Shown here piece after piece: positions 17,422 to 25,467 of a stretch of DNA of 64,000 bases. This stretch comes from Hyphomicrobiales bacterium. GTDB taxonomy: Bacteria; Pseudomonadota; Alphaproteobacteria; Rhizobiales; Kaistiaceae. Below the pieces are notes generated by a model. The model saw only the letters and a program-made list of their open reading frames with translations. It searched no databases and was not told where the DNA came from. The stretch's first letter is position 1. Every line of letters begins with the position of its first letter. The stretch spans positions 62,001-126,000 of the forward strand of contig JAFKKF010000013.1 of the NCBI GenBank assembly GCA_017305635.1, written 5' to 3'. A program made the position numbers and the translations under genes.

Positions 17422-18222
17422 GTGCCCGACATAGTGCTTGCCGACACGATCACGAAGCTTCCTGCCGGCGCCGCCGGCAACGTCGTCGTTTCCGGCTCCC
17501 ATGGCGGCCGCTATTGCGGCTACCTCGCCGCCAAGGGCCAGGTCGCCGCGGTAGTCCTCAACGATGCCGGCGGCGGGCTCGACGGCGCCGGCCGCGCCTC
17601 GCTCGCCTACCTCGACGCGCTCGGCATCGCGGCCGCGACCGTCGATTCGCTTTCCTGCCGCATTGGTGACGCTACCGACATGATGGCGCGGGGGACGATC
17701 AGCGCCGCTAACAGCATTGCTACCGGCCTCGGAGTGCGCGCGGGCGAGCCCTGCCGCAAGGCGGCGGAGCGCCTCCGCGCGGCGACCGCCCGCACCGTCC
17801 GTGTCGAGGCGCCGGCCGAGACGCGCAGCGAGATCGCAACCGGCTCCATGCGCCGCATCGTGCTCATCGATTCCGCCGCCCTGGTCGAGCCGGGCGATGC
17901 CGGGCAGATCGTCGTCACCGCGTCCCATGGCGGACTGATCGGCGGCCATCCGCCGGCGGCGCTCCGCGTCGATGCCTTCGCCGCCGTCTTCAACGATGCC
18001 GGCATGGGCGCCGAGAAGTGCGGCATCACCCGCCTGCCGGCGCTGGAGGCACGCGGCATAGCGGGCCTGACGGTCGCCGCGATGAGCGCGCGCATCGGCG
18101 ACGCCCGCTCGACCTTCCACGACGGCATCGTCTCGGCGGTCAACGAGACCGCGGCGCGGCGCGGCGCGACGGTCGGCGCGCGCCTGGAGCCGATCCTCCG
18201 CCGCTGGGCGGACGGGGCCTAG
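17422..18222 (+). CDS. Unrecognised protein with internal tandem duplication
   Basis: I do not recognise the family. The 266-residue protein consists of two related halves. Residues about 18-108 and 152-245 share, in the same order, SHGG, FNDAG or LNDAG, and a late RIGDA. Each half looks like an alpha/beta unit with a Gly-rich loop. There is no signal peptide or membrane segment. The start is GTG 17422, supported by GGAG 7 bases upstream. It is divergent from the HpcH-type aldolase and ends 7 bases from the convergent cyclase-family gene. The SHGG and NDAG motifs could form an active or ligand site, duplicated and possibly diverged: half one has HGGRYCG, half two HGGLIGG. Confidence 0.75.
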   Translation: MPDIVLADTITKLPAGAAGNVVVSGSHGGRYCGYLAAKGQVAAVVLNDAGGGLDGAGRASLAYLDALGIAAATVDSLSCRIGDATDMMARGTISAANSIATGLGVRAGEPCRKAAERLRAATARTVRVEAPAETRSEIATGSMRRIVLIDSAALVEPGDAGQIVVTASHGGLIGGHPPAALRVDAFAAVFNDAGMGAEKCGITRLPALEARGIAGLTVAAMSARIGDARSTFHDGIVSAVNETAARRGATVGARLEPILRRWADGA

Positions 18223-18229
18223 GGCCGCC

Positions 18230-19198
18230 TCAGCGGATCGCCATGGCATTAGGCGGCGCCCCGGTTCCGCCACGCACGTTGAGCGGGCTCGACGTGAAGA
18301 AGGCGGTGTAGTCGCCCGTCGCGGCGGAATCCTCGGCGAGGGCATCGAGGTCGAAAAGCTCGCCGAGCACGATGCCGAGCCGCGCGATCGCAAGATGCAG
18401 GCTCACCTGCCCCTCGGCCAGCGGCCAGGCCTCGACCGTGACCGTGTCGCTCGCCACCGCCGCTACCCGGCTGTCCCATAGGAAGCGCCAAATGTCCTCA
18501 CCGCCCGACAGGCCCGAATAGTCACGCTGGCGGTAGAGGCGCTCGCGCTCGTCGCCGGTCGTCGCGGCGAGGAACCGGCCGACCCAGCCCATGCGGACGA
18601 GGAGGATGTCGCCCGGCTGCAGGTTCACCTTCTGGCGCGCGAGGCAGGCGCGAAGGTCGTCGGCGCCCGCCACCATGCTGCCGACCGCATCCCACTTCCG
18701 GCCTTCGGCCGCGAAATGGCCGGCGAGGTCGGCAAGCACCGCGCGCCCGGCAATGCCGAAGCGGGCGAAGTTCTCGATGCCGTTGCGGGTGCCGGGAAGC
18801 TGCGTGACCTCGGCATCCTGCACGCCGTTATAGAAGCCGTGATGCGGATCGCCGACATGGGAAAGCCCGTCCCACTGGGTCGAGGACTGCAGGAACAGGT
18901 TGTCGATCTTGTCGTCCCGGATGACGAGGCCGGCATAGGTCTTCTTGTAGAGCGTCTGTTGCGCCGCGCCGCGGATCCAGTGGGCCCCTGGCCCGAGCAT
19001 GCCGAGCGGCACGTGGATCGGCAGGTCGAGGGGAAAGCGCTTGCCCCGCCTGACCAGGCGCGCCGCCGCACTCACGGTTTCCGGCGTGATGTTGTTGAGG
19101 GTGCCGACCTGGTCGTCGCCGCCCCAGAGATGCCAAGCGAGTGGCAGACCGCTCGCATCCGGGCGATCGAGCTTGTCATAGTCCGGCAGTGCCATCAT
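18230..19198 (-). CDS. Cyclase-family (kynurenine formamidase-like) metal hydrolase
   Basis: The 322-residue protein belongs to the cyclase family, which includes kynurenine formamidase and isatin hydrolase: metal-dependent hydrolysis of amides or cyclic amides. The metal-site region is TQWDGLSHVGD (near residue 110), and the family C-terminus NVRGGTGAPPNAMAI is intact. The start ATG 19198 follows GGGAGG. It ends a nine-gene operon (binding protein, four transport subunits, ThDP enzyme, GatC-like, amidase, this gene), so it probably opens or trims the imported amide compound. A broken relative lies at 35932-36785. Confidence 0.87.
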   Translation of the reverse strand: MMALPDYDKLDRPDASGLPLAWHLWGGDDQVGTLNNITPETVSAAARLVRRGKRFPLDLPIHVPLGMLGPGAHWIRGAAQQTLYKKTYAGLVIRDDKIDNLFLQSSTQWDGLSHVGDPHHGFYNGVQDAEVTQLPGTRNGIENFARFGIAGRAVLADLAGHFAAEGRKWDAVGSMVAGADDLRACLARQKVNLQPGDILLVRMGWVGRFLAATTGDERERLYRQRDYSGLSGGEDIWRFLWDSRVAAVASDTVTVEAWPLAEGQVSLHLAIARLGIVLGELFDLDALAEDSAATGDYTAFFTSSPLNVRGGTGAPPNAMAIR

Positions 19199-19232
19199 GC
19201 CCGGGCCTCCCATCTCGTCGGCGCTTCCCGTC

Positions 19233-20696
19233 CTAGCGGACGGGAGGCCGCTTCGTGTGCCAGTCGGTCCGCGCTTCGTAGGCGGCGGCCGCGCGCATGA
19301 CGCGGGCGTCCTCGTGCCAGCGCCCGCCGATCTGGAAGGAAAGCGGCAGGCCCGCCTTGTCGAAGCCCGTCGCCAGCGCCACCGCCGGCTGGCCGGTGAT
19401 GTTGAAGGGCGGGCAATAACGCGTCAGGCAGCCCATCAGGTTCTCGGTCTTGCCGTCGACGACGATGTCCTCGTCGCCGATGTTCCAGGCGGCAAAGGGC
19501 ACCGTCGGCATGGCGATGAGGTCGACGTCGCGCATCACCTCCTCGTAGTCCGAGAGGATGCGCTGGCGGACGCGCTGGGCGCGCACGTATTCCGTCGCCG
19601 GGATGAAGGCGCCCTGCTTGATGAGGCCGTGGACGGTCGGCGAATAGTCGCCGGCGCGATCGCGGAGATAGTCGCGATGCGCCTCGGCAAGCTCCGATGC
19701 GGCGATCGTCCACATCAGCGTGCGCGACAGGAGATGGTCCGGCACCTTCACGGTCTTCACGCGCGCGCCCGCCTTCTCGAGCACCTTGACCGCATCCTCG
19801 CAGGCCTTGGCCATCTCGGGATCGATCAGCTCGCTCGCCTGCGCTTCGGGCACGCCAACGGTCATCCCGTCGATGCCGCGGCCGAGCTCGCCGAGATAGT
19901 CCGGCGAGGCCTGCCACGAGCCGGCCGGATCGCCACGATCCGGGCCGGCGATGGCCGCGAACATGATCGTCGCGTCGCCGACGTTGCGGGCGAGCGGCCC
20001 GATATGGTCGAGGCTGTAGCCGCCGGGCGCGAGGCCGGCACGGCTGACGACGCCGTAGGTCGGCTTCAGCCCGACGAGGCCGCAGGCAGCCGCCGGCAGG
20101 CGGACCGAGCCGCCCGTGTCGGTGCCGAGGCTCGCATAGGCGAGGCCGGCGGCGACCGCGCTCGACGGGCCGTTGCTCGACGCGCCACAGGCGCGCGTCA
20201 GGTCCCACGGATTGCGCGTCTCGGGGCCGTAGTCGTCATGCCAGCCGCCGAAGGCGAACTCGTACATGGTGAGCTTGCCGAGGATGACGCCGCCGGCTTC
20301 CTTGATCCGGCGGACGACGGCAGCGTCCTTGCCGGGTACCCAGTCGGCGAAGATGCGCGAGCCGATGGTGGTGCGGATGCCGGCCGTCGCAAGGTTGTCC
20401 TTGATGGCGATTGGAATTCCGTGCAGCGGCCCGAGGTCGACGCCCGCGGCGAGCAGGTCGTCGAGGCCCTCGGCCTGCTTCACCGCCTGCTCGTGGAGAA
20501 CGGTGATGAAGCAGTTGAGCTGCGGGTTCAGCCGGTCGATGCGCTCGAGCATCATCCGCGTGAGCCCGGCCGACGTGATCTCGCCGGCGCGCAGCATGCG
20601 GCCGATCTCGGCCATCGGCGTGAAGGCGAGGTCCTCGGCGCTCATCGCGGACGCCGTCCTGGCCTTGGTCTGGGCCTTGGTCTGGGCCTTGCTCAT
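19233..20696 (-). CDS. Amidase-signature hydrolase
   Basis: The 487-residue protein belongs to the amidase-signature family, with the Ser-cisSer-Lys triad region visible: Lys in IPIAIKDN (near residue 98), then GASSNGPSSAVAAG and GTDTGGSVRLPAA (near 170-205). The N-terminus has a Lys/Thr/Gln/Ala repeat encoded by a 12-bp tandem repeat; Met18 (MSAEDLAF) may be the ancestral start. The start ATG overlaps the stop of the GatC-like gene as ATGA, so the two are translationally coupled. With the cyclase-family gene downstream this suggests stepwise hydrolysis of an amide substrate. Confidence 0.9.
   Translation of the reverse strand: MSKAQTKAQTKARTASAMSAEDLAFTPMAEIGRMLRAGEITSAGLTRMMLERIDRLNPQLNCFITVLHEQAVKQAEGLDDLLAAGVDLGPLHGIPIAIKDNLATAGIRTTIGSRIFADWVPGKDAAVVRRIKEAGGVILGKLTMYEFAFGGWHDDYGPETRNPWDLTRACGASSNGPSSAVAAGLAYASLGTDTGGSVRLPAAACGLVGLKPTYGVVSRAGLAPGGYSLDHIGPLARNVGDATIMFAAIAGPDRGDPAGSWQASPDYLGELGRGIDGMTVGVPEAQASELIDPEMAKACEDAVKVLEKAGARVKTVKVPDHLLSRTLMWTIAASELAEAHRDYLRDRAGDYSPTVHGLIKQGAFIPATEYVRAQRVRQRILSDYEEVMRDVDLIAMPTVPFAAWNIGDEDIVVDGKTENLMGCLTRYCPPFNITGQPAVALATGFDKAGLPLSFQIGGRWHEDARVMRAAAAYEARTDWHTKRPPVR
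20661..20691. repeat. 12-bp tandem repeat in amidase N-terminus
   Basis: A perfect 12-bp unit (GGCCTTGGTCTG on the plus strand) is present 2.6 times and encodes a repeated Thr-Lys-Ala-Gln. Because 12 is a multiple of 3, slippage would change protein length without breaking the frame. Confidence 0.8.
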
Positions 20697-20896
20697 TTGC
20701 CCACCCGGTCGACGGCGAAGATGGTGAAGGGCTCGCAGCCGGTCACGTCCACCGACCACAGGTCGGCGACGCCGGAGAAGCTGCCGGAGAGCGGGCCGGC
20801 GAAGCGCTCCGCCTCGCCCTTCGCCAGCGGCACGTCGAACATCTCGGCGTAGGATTCGAGCCCCTTCGCCGTGATCCTGAACTTCGGAACCTTCAT
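20693..20896 (-). CDS. Small GatC/AtzG-like amidase partner subunit
   Basis: The 67-residue protein resembles the GatC/AtzG class of small subunits that wrap around and stabilise amidase-signature enzymes. The middle segment GEAERFAGPLSGSF, then VADLWSVDVTG-EPF, follows the GatC pattern ERFAGxL ... LxxVDTxGxEP. The start ATG has GGGAGG 5 bases upstream, and the stop overlaps the amidase start by 4 bases. Family resemblance was judged by eye. The coupling and order match the atzG-atzE arrangement. It is easily missed because it is short. Confidence 0.68.
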   Translation of the reverse strand: MKVPKFRITAKGLESYAEMFDVPLAKGEAERFAGPLSGSFSGVADLWSVDVTGCEPFTIFAVDRVGK

Positions 20897-20907
20897 CGGG
20901 ACCTCCC

Positions 20908-22638
20908 TCAGCCTGCGTCCACGGTGGCTTTTGCCTTGGCCTTGGTACGCGAATCGATGCCGGGCAGCATCTTCGCCGGATCGGTGGTCGTGCGGACGTC
21001 CACCAGCACGGGCGTGCTCTCCTGCATTTCCAGCGCGGTCTTGAAGGCCTTGCTGAGCTTGTCGGGATCGTCGACCAGCAGGCCCTCGCAACCGCAGGAC
21101 TTCGAGATGCCGACATAGTCGACGTCGTAGAAGTCCGAGGACAGGTAGCGCCCGTCATAGAGCGCGTGCTGCAGCGCCTTGATGTAGCCGAGCGCCTGGT
21201 TGTTGACGACGACCACCATGACCGGCGCGCCGGCGCGCCGCGCCGTCTCCATTTCCAGCGCGGTCATGCCGAAGCCGTTGTCGCCGCAGAGCGCTACCAC
21301 CGGCGTGCGTCCGGCGGCGAGCTTGGCGCCGAGCGCGCCCGGCATGCCGTAGCCGATGGCCGCATGGCCGCGATTGGCGATATAGGTGCGCCCGGTTCCG
21401 GTCGCGTCGTAGAGGAGCGCCGACCAGTGCGCCGCGAAGCCGCCATCGGCGACGATGATCGCCTCCGGCGGCAGCACGCGGCGCAGCTCGTCGAGCAGCC
21501 GGTGCATGTGAATCGGCCGCTCGTCGGAGCGGCGCGAGCCCTCGCTGACGGCGAGCCACCTGGTGCGGCGCGCGGCAACGTCGGCGAGCTGGGCGGCCTT
21601 GCGCGACGCCATCCGCTTCTGGTCGTCCTCCAGCGCGTCGGACAGGTCGGCGAGCCCGAGGCCCGCATCGGCCCATATGCCCGCCTCGACGCGATAGACC
21701 TTGCCGAGCTCGGTCGGGTCGATGTCGATCTGGACGATCCTCGTCGACGGCTTGATCACCGACCAGCGGTTGGTCGCGATCTCGCCGAGCTTCGAGCCGA
21801 CGACGACGAGGACGTCCGCCTCCTGGATGAGGTCATTGGCGAAGCGCGAATAGCGCCCGCACAGCCCTGCCATCAGCGGATGGGTGTCGGGGATCGAGCC
21901 CTTGCCCGAGATCGTGTAGGCGATCGGCATGCCGGCAATGTCGATGAAGCGCTTCAGCTCGGCATAGCCCTGCGAAAGGTGCATGCCGCCGCCGACCATC
22001 AGCACCGGCCGCTCGGCCTTGGCGATAAGCTTCGCCGCCCGCTCGATGGCGCCGGTGTCGGCGCGCGGCTTGCGGCCACCGACCACCGAGGATTCGGGAT
22101 CGGCATAGAGGTCGTCCTCGGGGAAGTCGTAGGTGCCGTGGCAGACCTCCTCGGGCACGTTGATGTGGACCGGTCCCGGACGGCCGCCATTGGCGATGGT
22201 CGTGGCGCGGCGGATCTGTTCCGGCAGGCGCTCGATGCGGTTGATCGTGATGCTCGCCTTGACGGTCGGCTTCAGCACGCCGACCTGGTCGCTCTCCTGC
22301 GTCGCACCGCGGCCGGCAATCCCGGAATTCACCTCGCCGGTCAGGAGCAGCATCGGCAGCGAGGCGCCGAACGACTCGGCGGCACCGCTGACGAGGTTGG
22401 TCGCGCCCGGCCCGAGCGTTGCGTCGGCGACCGCCGGCCGGTTGCGCACGCGCGCATAGGCGTCCGCCGCGAAGGCGCCATGCTTCTCGTCGCGGATGAG
22501 GACATGGTGGATCGCGTTCTGCCCGGCGAGCGCATCGTAGTAGGGCAGCACCTGGAAGCCGCCCATGCCGAAGGCCGTATCGACCTGGTGAAGCTGAAGC
22601 ATCCGGACGATGGCATCACCGCCGCGCATAACCGTCAT
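20908..22638 (-). CDS. ThDP-dependent acetolactate synthase/decarboxylase-like enzyme
   Basis: This 576-residue thiamine-diphosphate enzyme has the three expected domains. The catalytic Glu lies in IRDEKHGAFAADAYAR (near residue 50). The ThDP/Mg motif GDNGFGM with NN about 25 residues later lies near residue 430. The central FAD/structural domain is present in sequence (QIDIDPTELG), but true FAD binding cannot be judged. AGGAGG precedes ATG 22638. Operon position (importer, amidase, cyclase) suggests 2-oxoacid decarboxylation in amide catabolism, for example of an aryl-glyoxylate. That role is inference; carboligase activity is the alternative. Confidence 0.88.
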   Translation of the reverse strand: MTVMRGGDAIVRMLQLHQVDTAFGMGGFQVLPYYDALAGQNAIHHVLIRDEKHGAFAADAYARVRNRPAVADATLGPGATNLVSGAAESFGASLPMLLLTGEVNSGIAGRGATQESDQVGVLKPTVKASITINRIERLPEQIRRATTIANGGRPGPVHINVPEEVCHGTYDFPEDDLYADPESSVVGGRKPRADTGAIERAAKLIAKAERPVLMVGGGMHLSQGYAELKRFIDIAGMPIAYTISGKGSIPDTHPLMAGLCGRYSRFANDLIQEADVLVVVGSKLGEIATNRWSVIKPSTRIVQIDIDPTELGKVYRVEAGIWADAGLGLADLSDALEDDQKRMASRKAAQLADVAARRTRWLAVSEGSRRSDERPIHMHRLLDELRRVLPPEAIIVADGGFAAHWSALLYDATGTGRTYIANRGHAAIGYGMPGALGAKLAAGRTPVVALCGDNGFGMTALEMETARRAGAPVMVVVVNNQALGYIKALQHALYDGRYLSSDFYDVDYVGISKSCGCEGLLVDDPDKLSKAFKTALEMQESTPVLVDVRTTTDPAKMLPGIDSRTKAKAKATVDAG

Positions 22639-22701
22639 GTATTTCCTCCTGTCACGCGCGCTCTGCGGTGACACATTCCATCTGCTGGGATCGAGAGACC
22701 G

Positions 22702-23541
22702 TCACGAGGGCACCCCCTTGCCGAGATCGGCGAGGGCCGCGTCCTCGAGGCGGGCCAGTTCGGCGCGCGCCGCCAGCTGCGGATCGCGAAGCGAAAGCAG
22801 CGACAGCGTGTAGCCGTGTTGCGGATTGGCGAAGAGCTGCTGCGTTGGCGCACGCTCGATCACCTTGCCGGCAAAGAGCACGATCATGTCCTGCGAGAGG
22901 TGCCGCGCCACGCTCGGATCGCTGCTGATCACGACGTAGGTGAGCGACAGCGACTTGGCGAGGTCGGTGAGCAGGTTGAGGATCTGCGCGCGGATCGACA
23001 CGTCGAGCGCCGACACCGGCTCGTCGAAGAGCACCAGGCGTGGCCGCGTGATCAGCGCCCTGGCAATGGCGAGGCGCTGTACCTGCCCGCCCGAAAATTC
23101 GTGGGGATAGCGCGTCATCTGCGTGGCGCTGAGGCCGACCTGCTCCATCACCTCGCCGACCTTGCGGCGGAGCTCGGCCTTGCCGGCGTCGGTATAGCTC
23201 ATCAGCGGCATGCCGATGGAATCGACCACCGGCCGCATCGGATTGAACGAACCCTGCGCGTCCTGGAAGACGAGCGAGATGTGGCGGCGCGCCTTCTGCC
23301 ATTCGCGCTCGCTCGCTTGCGTCATGTCGACGCCGTCGATGACGATGCGCCCGGCCGAAGGCCGTACCAGCCCCTCGGCAACGCGGCAAATGGTCGATTT
23401 GCCGGCGCCCGAATCCCCGATGATGCCGAGCGAGCCGCCATGCTTGATCTCGAAGGAAACGCCCTTCAGGGCCTCCACCGGCGGCCCGCGCCGGGGGAAC
23501 GTGACGTCGACATTGTCGAAGGTGAGCAGCGCGTCAGCCAT
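22702..23541 (-). CDS. Peptide/opine ABC importer ATPase, DppF-like
   Basis: The 279-residue nucleotide-binding subunit has Walker A GDSGAGKST (near residue 42), Q-loop VFQDAQGSFNP, signature FSGGQVQRLAIARAL and Walker B LVLFDEPVSALD. The H-loop is unusual: the expected ISHD is ISSDPS, so the switch His is Ser. The partner ATPase has a normal VSHD. One ATP site may therefore be slow or structural. The short C-terminus lacks most of the usual oligopeptide-transporter extension. It overlaps the dppD-like gene by 8 bases. Confidence 0.9.
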   Translation of the reverse strand: MADALLTFDNVDVTFPRRGPPVEALKGVSFEIKHGGSLGIIGDSGAGKSTICRVAEGLVRPSAGRIVIDGVDMTQASEREWQKARRHISLVFQDAQGSFNPMRPVVDSIGMPLMSYTDAGKAELRRKVGEVMEQVGLSATQMTRYPHEFSGGQVQRLAIARALITRPRLVLFDEPVSALDVSIRAQILNLLTDLAKSLSLTYVVISSDPSVARHLSQDMIVLFAGKVIERAPTQQLFANPQHGYTLSLLSLRDPQLAARAELARLEDAALADLGKGVPS

Positions 23542-24562
23542 GATGCGCCGCCTCCCGTCCTGCATCGAGGAGATGGCAACGGGCGACGCGCTCCGGCCCC
23601 GCCGGAAGGAGTTCCGGCATGGTCAGGCACTTGGCGAAAGCGTGCACGCAGCGCGGACGGAAACTGCAGCCCTGCGGCAGAGCCGCAAGGTCGGGCGGGT
23701 GCCCCGGCAGCTCGTAGAGCCGCTCGCCCTCTTCCTTCTGCGCGGTCGAAGCGAGCAGGCCCTGCGTATAGGGATGCTTCGGATCGGCAAAGATGTCGGC
23801 CGTCGGCCCCTCTTCCACCACCCGGCCGGCATACATGATGATCACGCGGTCGGCGACGCGGCGGACCACCGCGAGGTCATGGCTGACGAGGACCAGCGAG
23901 CAGCTCGTCTCCTTGCGCACGCGCTCGAGGAGCCGCAGCACCTCCAGCTGGCTGAGGAGGTCGAGGGCGGTCGTCGGCTCGTCGGCAATCAGCAGTTCCG
24001 GCTTGATGAGGAGCGCCAGCGCGATGCTCACCCGCTGGGCGACGCCGCCGCTCACCTCGTGCGGATAGGAGCGCAGCACCCGCTCCGGCTCCGAGATGTT
24101 GCAATAGCGCAGCATCTCGATGACCCGTGGCAGCTCCTTCTTCCACTCCTTTCCCAGATGAACGCGGAGCGTCTCGTTGACCTGGCTGCCGATGCGATAG
24201 CCCGGATTGAACGACAGCCGCGAATTCTGGAACACCATGCCGATGCCGCTGCCGCGGACCTTCTGCATTTCGCGCTCGCGATGCCGATCGAGCTCCTTGC
24301 CCTTGAAGCGGATCGTCCCGGTCGGGTAGCGCGCCGGCGGGCTCGGCAAGAGCCACATCATCGACATGCAGGTCACGGTCTTTCCGGAACCCGACTCGCC
24401 GACGATGCCGACGGACTCGCCGCGCCCGATATTGAAGGAAACGTCCTCGACGGCGCGCACCTCGCCGGCCGGCGAGGAGAAGCGGACCGACAGGTTCTTC
24501 ACCTCGAGGAGCGGCGGCGCTTTGGCGGCCTGTGCTTTCACCGGATCCGGCATCGCGTTCAT
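23534..24562 (-). CDS. Peptide/opine ABC importer ATPase, DppD-like
   Basis: The 342-residue ATPase has Walker A GESGSGKT, signature VSGGVAQRVSIALAL, Walker B LLIADEPTTALD and switch His in LVSHDLAVV. The C-terminal oligopeptide-transporter domain with the Cys cluster GCSFRPRC...KC (near residues 300-320) is present; in DppD-type proteins it can hold an Fe-S cluster. The start ATG 24562 overlaps the permease stop by 4 bases. It pairs with the DppF-like subunit, whose H-loop is degenerate, so it may provide the main catalytic site. Confidence 0.92.
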   Translation of the reverse strand: MNAMPDPVKAQAAKAPPLLEVKNLSVRFSSPAGEVRAVEDVSFNIGRGESVGIVGESGSGKTVTCMSMMWLLPSPPARYPTGTIRFKGKELDRHREREMQKVRGSGIGMVFQNSRLSFNPGYRIGSQVNETLRVHLGKEWKKELPRVIEMLRYCNISEPERVLRSYPHEVSGGVAQRVSIALALLIKPELLIADEPTTALDLLSQLEVLRLLERVRKETSCSLVLVSHDLAVVRRVADRVIIMYAGRVVEEGPTADIFADPKHPYTQGLLASTAQKEEGERLYELPGHPPDLAALPQGCSFRPRCVHAFAKCLTMPELLPAGPERVARCHLLDAGREAAHHG

Positions 24563-25467
24563 CGGCGCGTCCTCAGCCTCGGGTCCAGGGCGACGCGGAG
24601 ACCGTCGCCGACATAGTTGAAGGCAACCGCGACGATGACGATGACGATGCCCGGCACGGTCGAAATCCACGGAGCACTGGCGAGCGACTTCATGCCGCCG
24701 GCGATCATGGCGCCCCAGTCGGCGGTCGGCGGCTGGGCGCCGAGGCCGAGGAAGCCGAAGCCGGCCGCGAAGACGATCATCGCACCCATGTTGGTCGTGC
24801 CGTAGACGACGACGGCGGGGATGACGTGCGGCAGGATCTCGCGGCGGAGGATCTTCCAGCGGCTGAAGCCGGCGCAGCGCGCGGCATCGACGAAGGGCGC
24901 ATTGCGCAGCTGCGCCGTGGTCGTCGCCACCACGCGTGCGACGTAGGGCGTGATCACCACCGCCATGGACACGATGACGGTCGGCGGGCCGCTGCCGAGG
25001 GTGGCGGCGATCGCGATGGCGAGCAGGACCATCGGGATGGCGAAGAGGACGTCCAGCGTCCGCATCACGATCTCACCGAAAACCCCCCTGAAGAAGCCGC
25101 CGATCAGCCCGAGCGCCATGCCGAGGATCGAGGCGACGACCACGGGGATGACCGCCTCCGGGAAGACCAGCTGGCCGCCATAGAGGATGCGGGCGAGGAT
25201 GTCGCGACCCTGGTTGTCGGTGCCGAAGATATGTCCCGGCGAGAAGGGCGGCACGAGGTAGGCGTCGGTATCGCCGATGTTCGGGTCGTAGCTGGTCAGC
25301 CAGGGCGCGAAGATCGAGGCGAGCACGGCAAGAACGAGGATGGCCAGGCCGGCGACCGCCATGCGATCGGCGAGGAAGGCGGCCCTGCCCTGCTGGAAGG
25401 CGGAGAGCGGGATGCGCTCCTCGCTGCGCATGCCCTCGGTGGCAACCGCCGGCAGCATCGTCGTCAT
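24559..25467 (-). CDS. ABC importer permease, DppC-like
   Basis: The 302-residue inner-membrane permease has a cytosolic N-terminus, then six hydrophobic segments. The EAA-type loop (FVDAARCAGFSRWKILRREI) lies near residue 205. The start overlaps the DppB-like stop by 4 bases. The gene order binding protein-B-C-D-F is that of dipeptide, opine and nickel importers. The enzymes downstream make an amide or N-acyl compound more likely than a plain peptide. Confidence 0.92.
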   Translation of the reverse strand: MTTMLPAVATEGMRSEERIPLSAFQQGRAAFLADRMAVAGLAILVLAVLASIFAPWLTSYDPNIGDTDAYLVPPFSPGHIFGTDNQGRDILARILYGGQLVFPEAVIPVVVASILGMALGLIGGFFRGVFGEIVMRTLDVLFAIPMVLLAIAIAATLGSGPPTVIVSMAVVITPYVARVVATTTAQLRNAPFVDAARCAGFSRWKILRREILPHVIPAVVVYGTTNMGAMIVFAAGFGFLGLGAQPPTADWGAMIAGGMKSLASAPWISTVPGIVIVIVAVAFNYVGDGLRVALDPRLRTRR

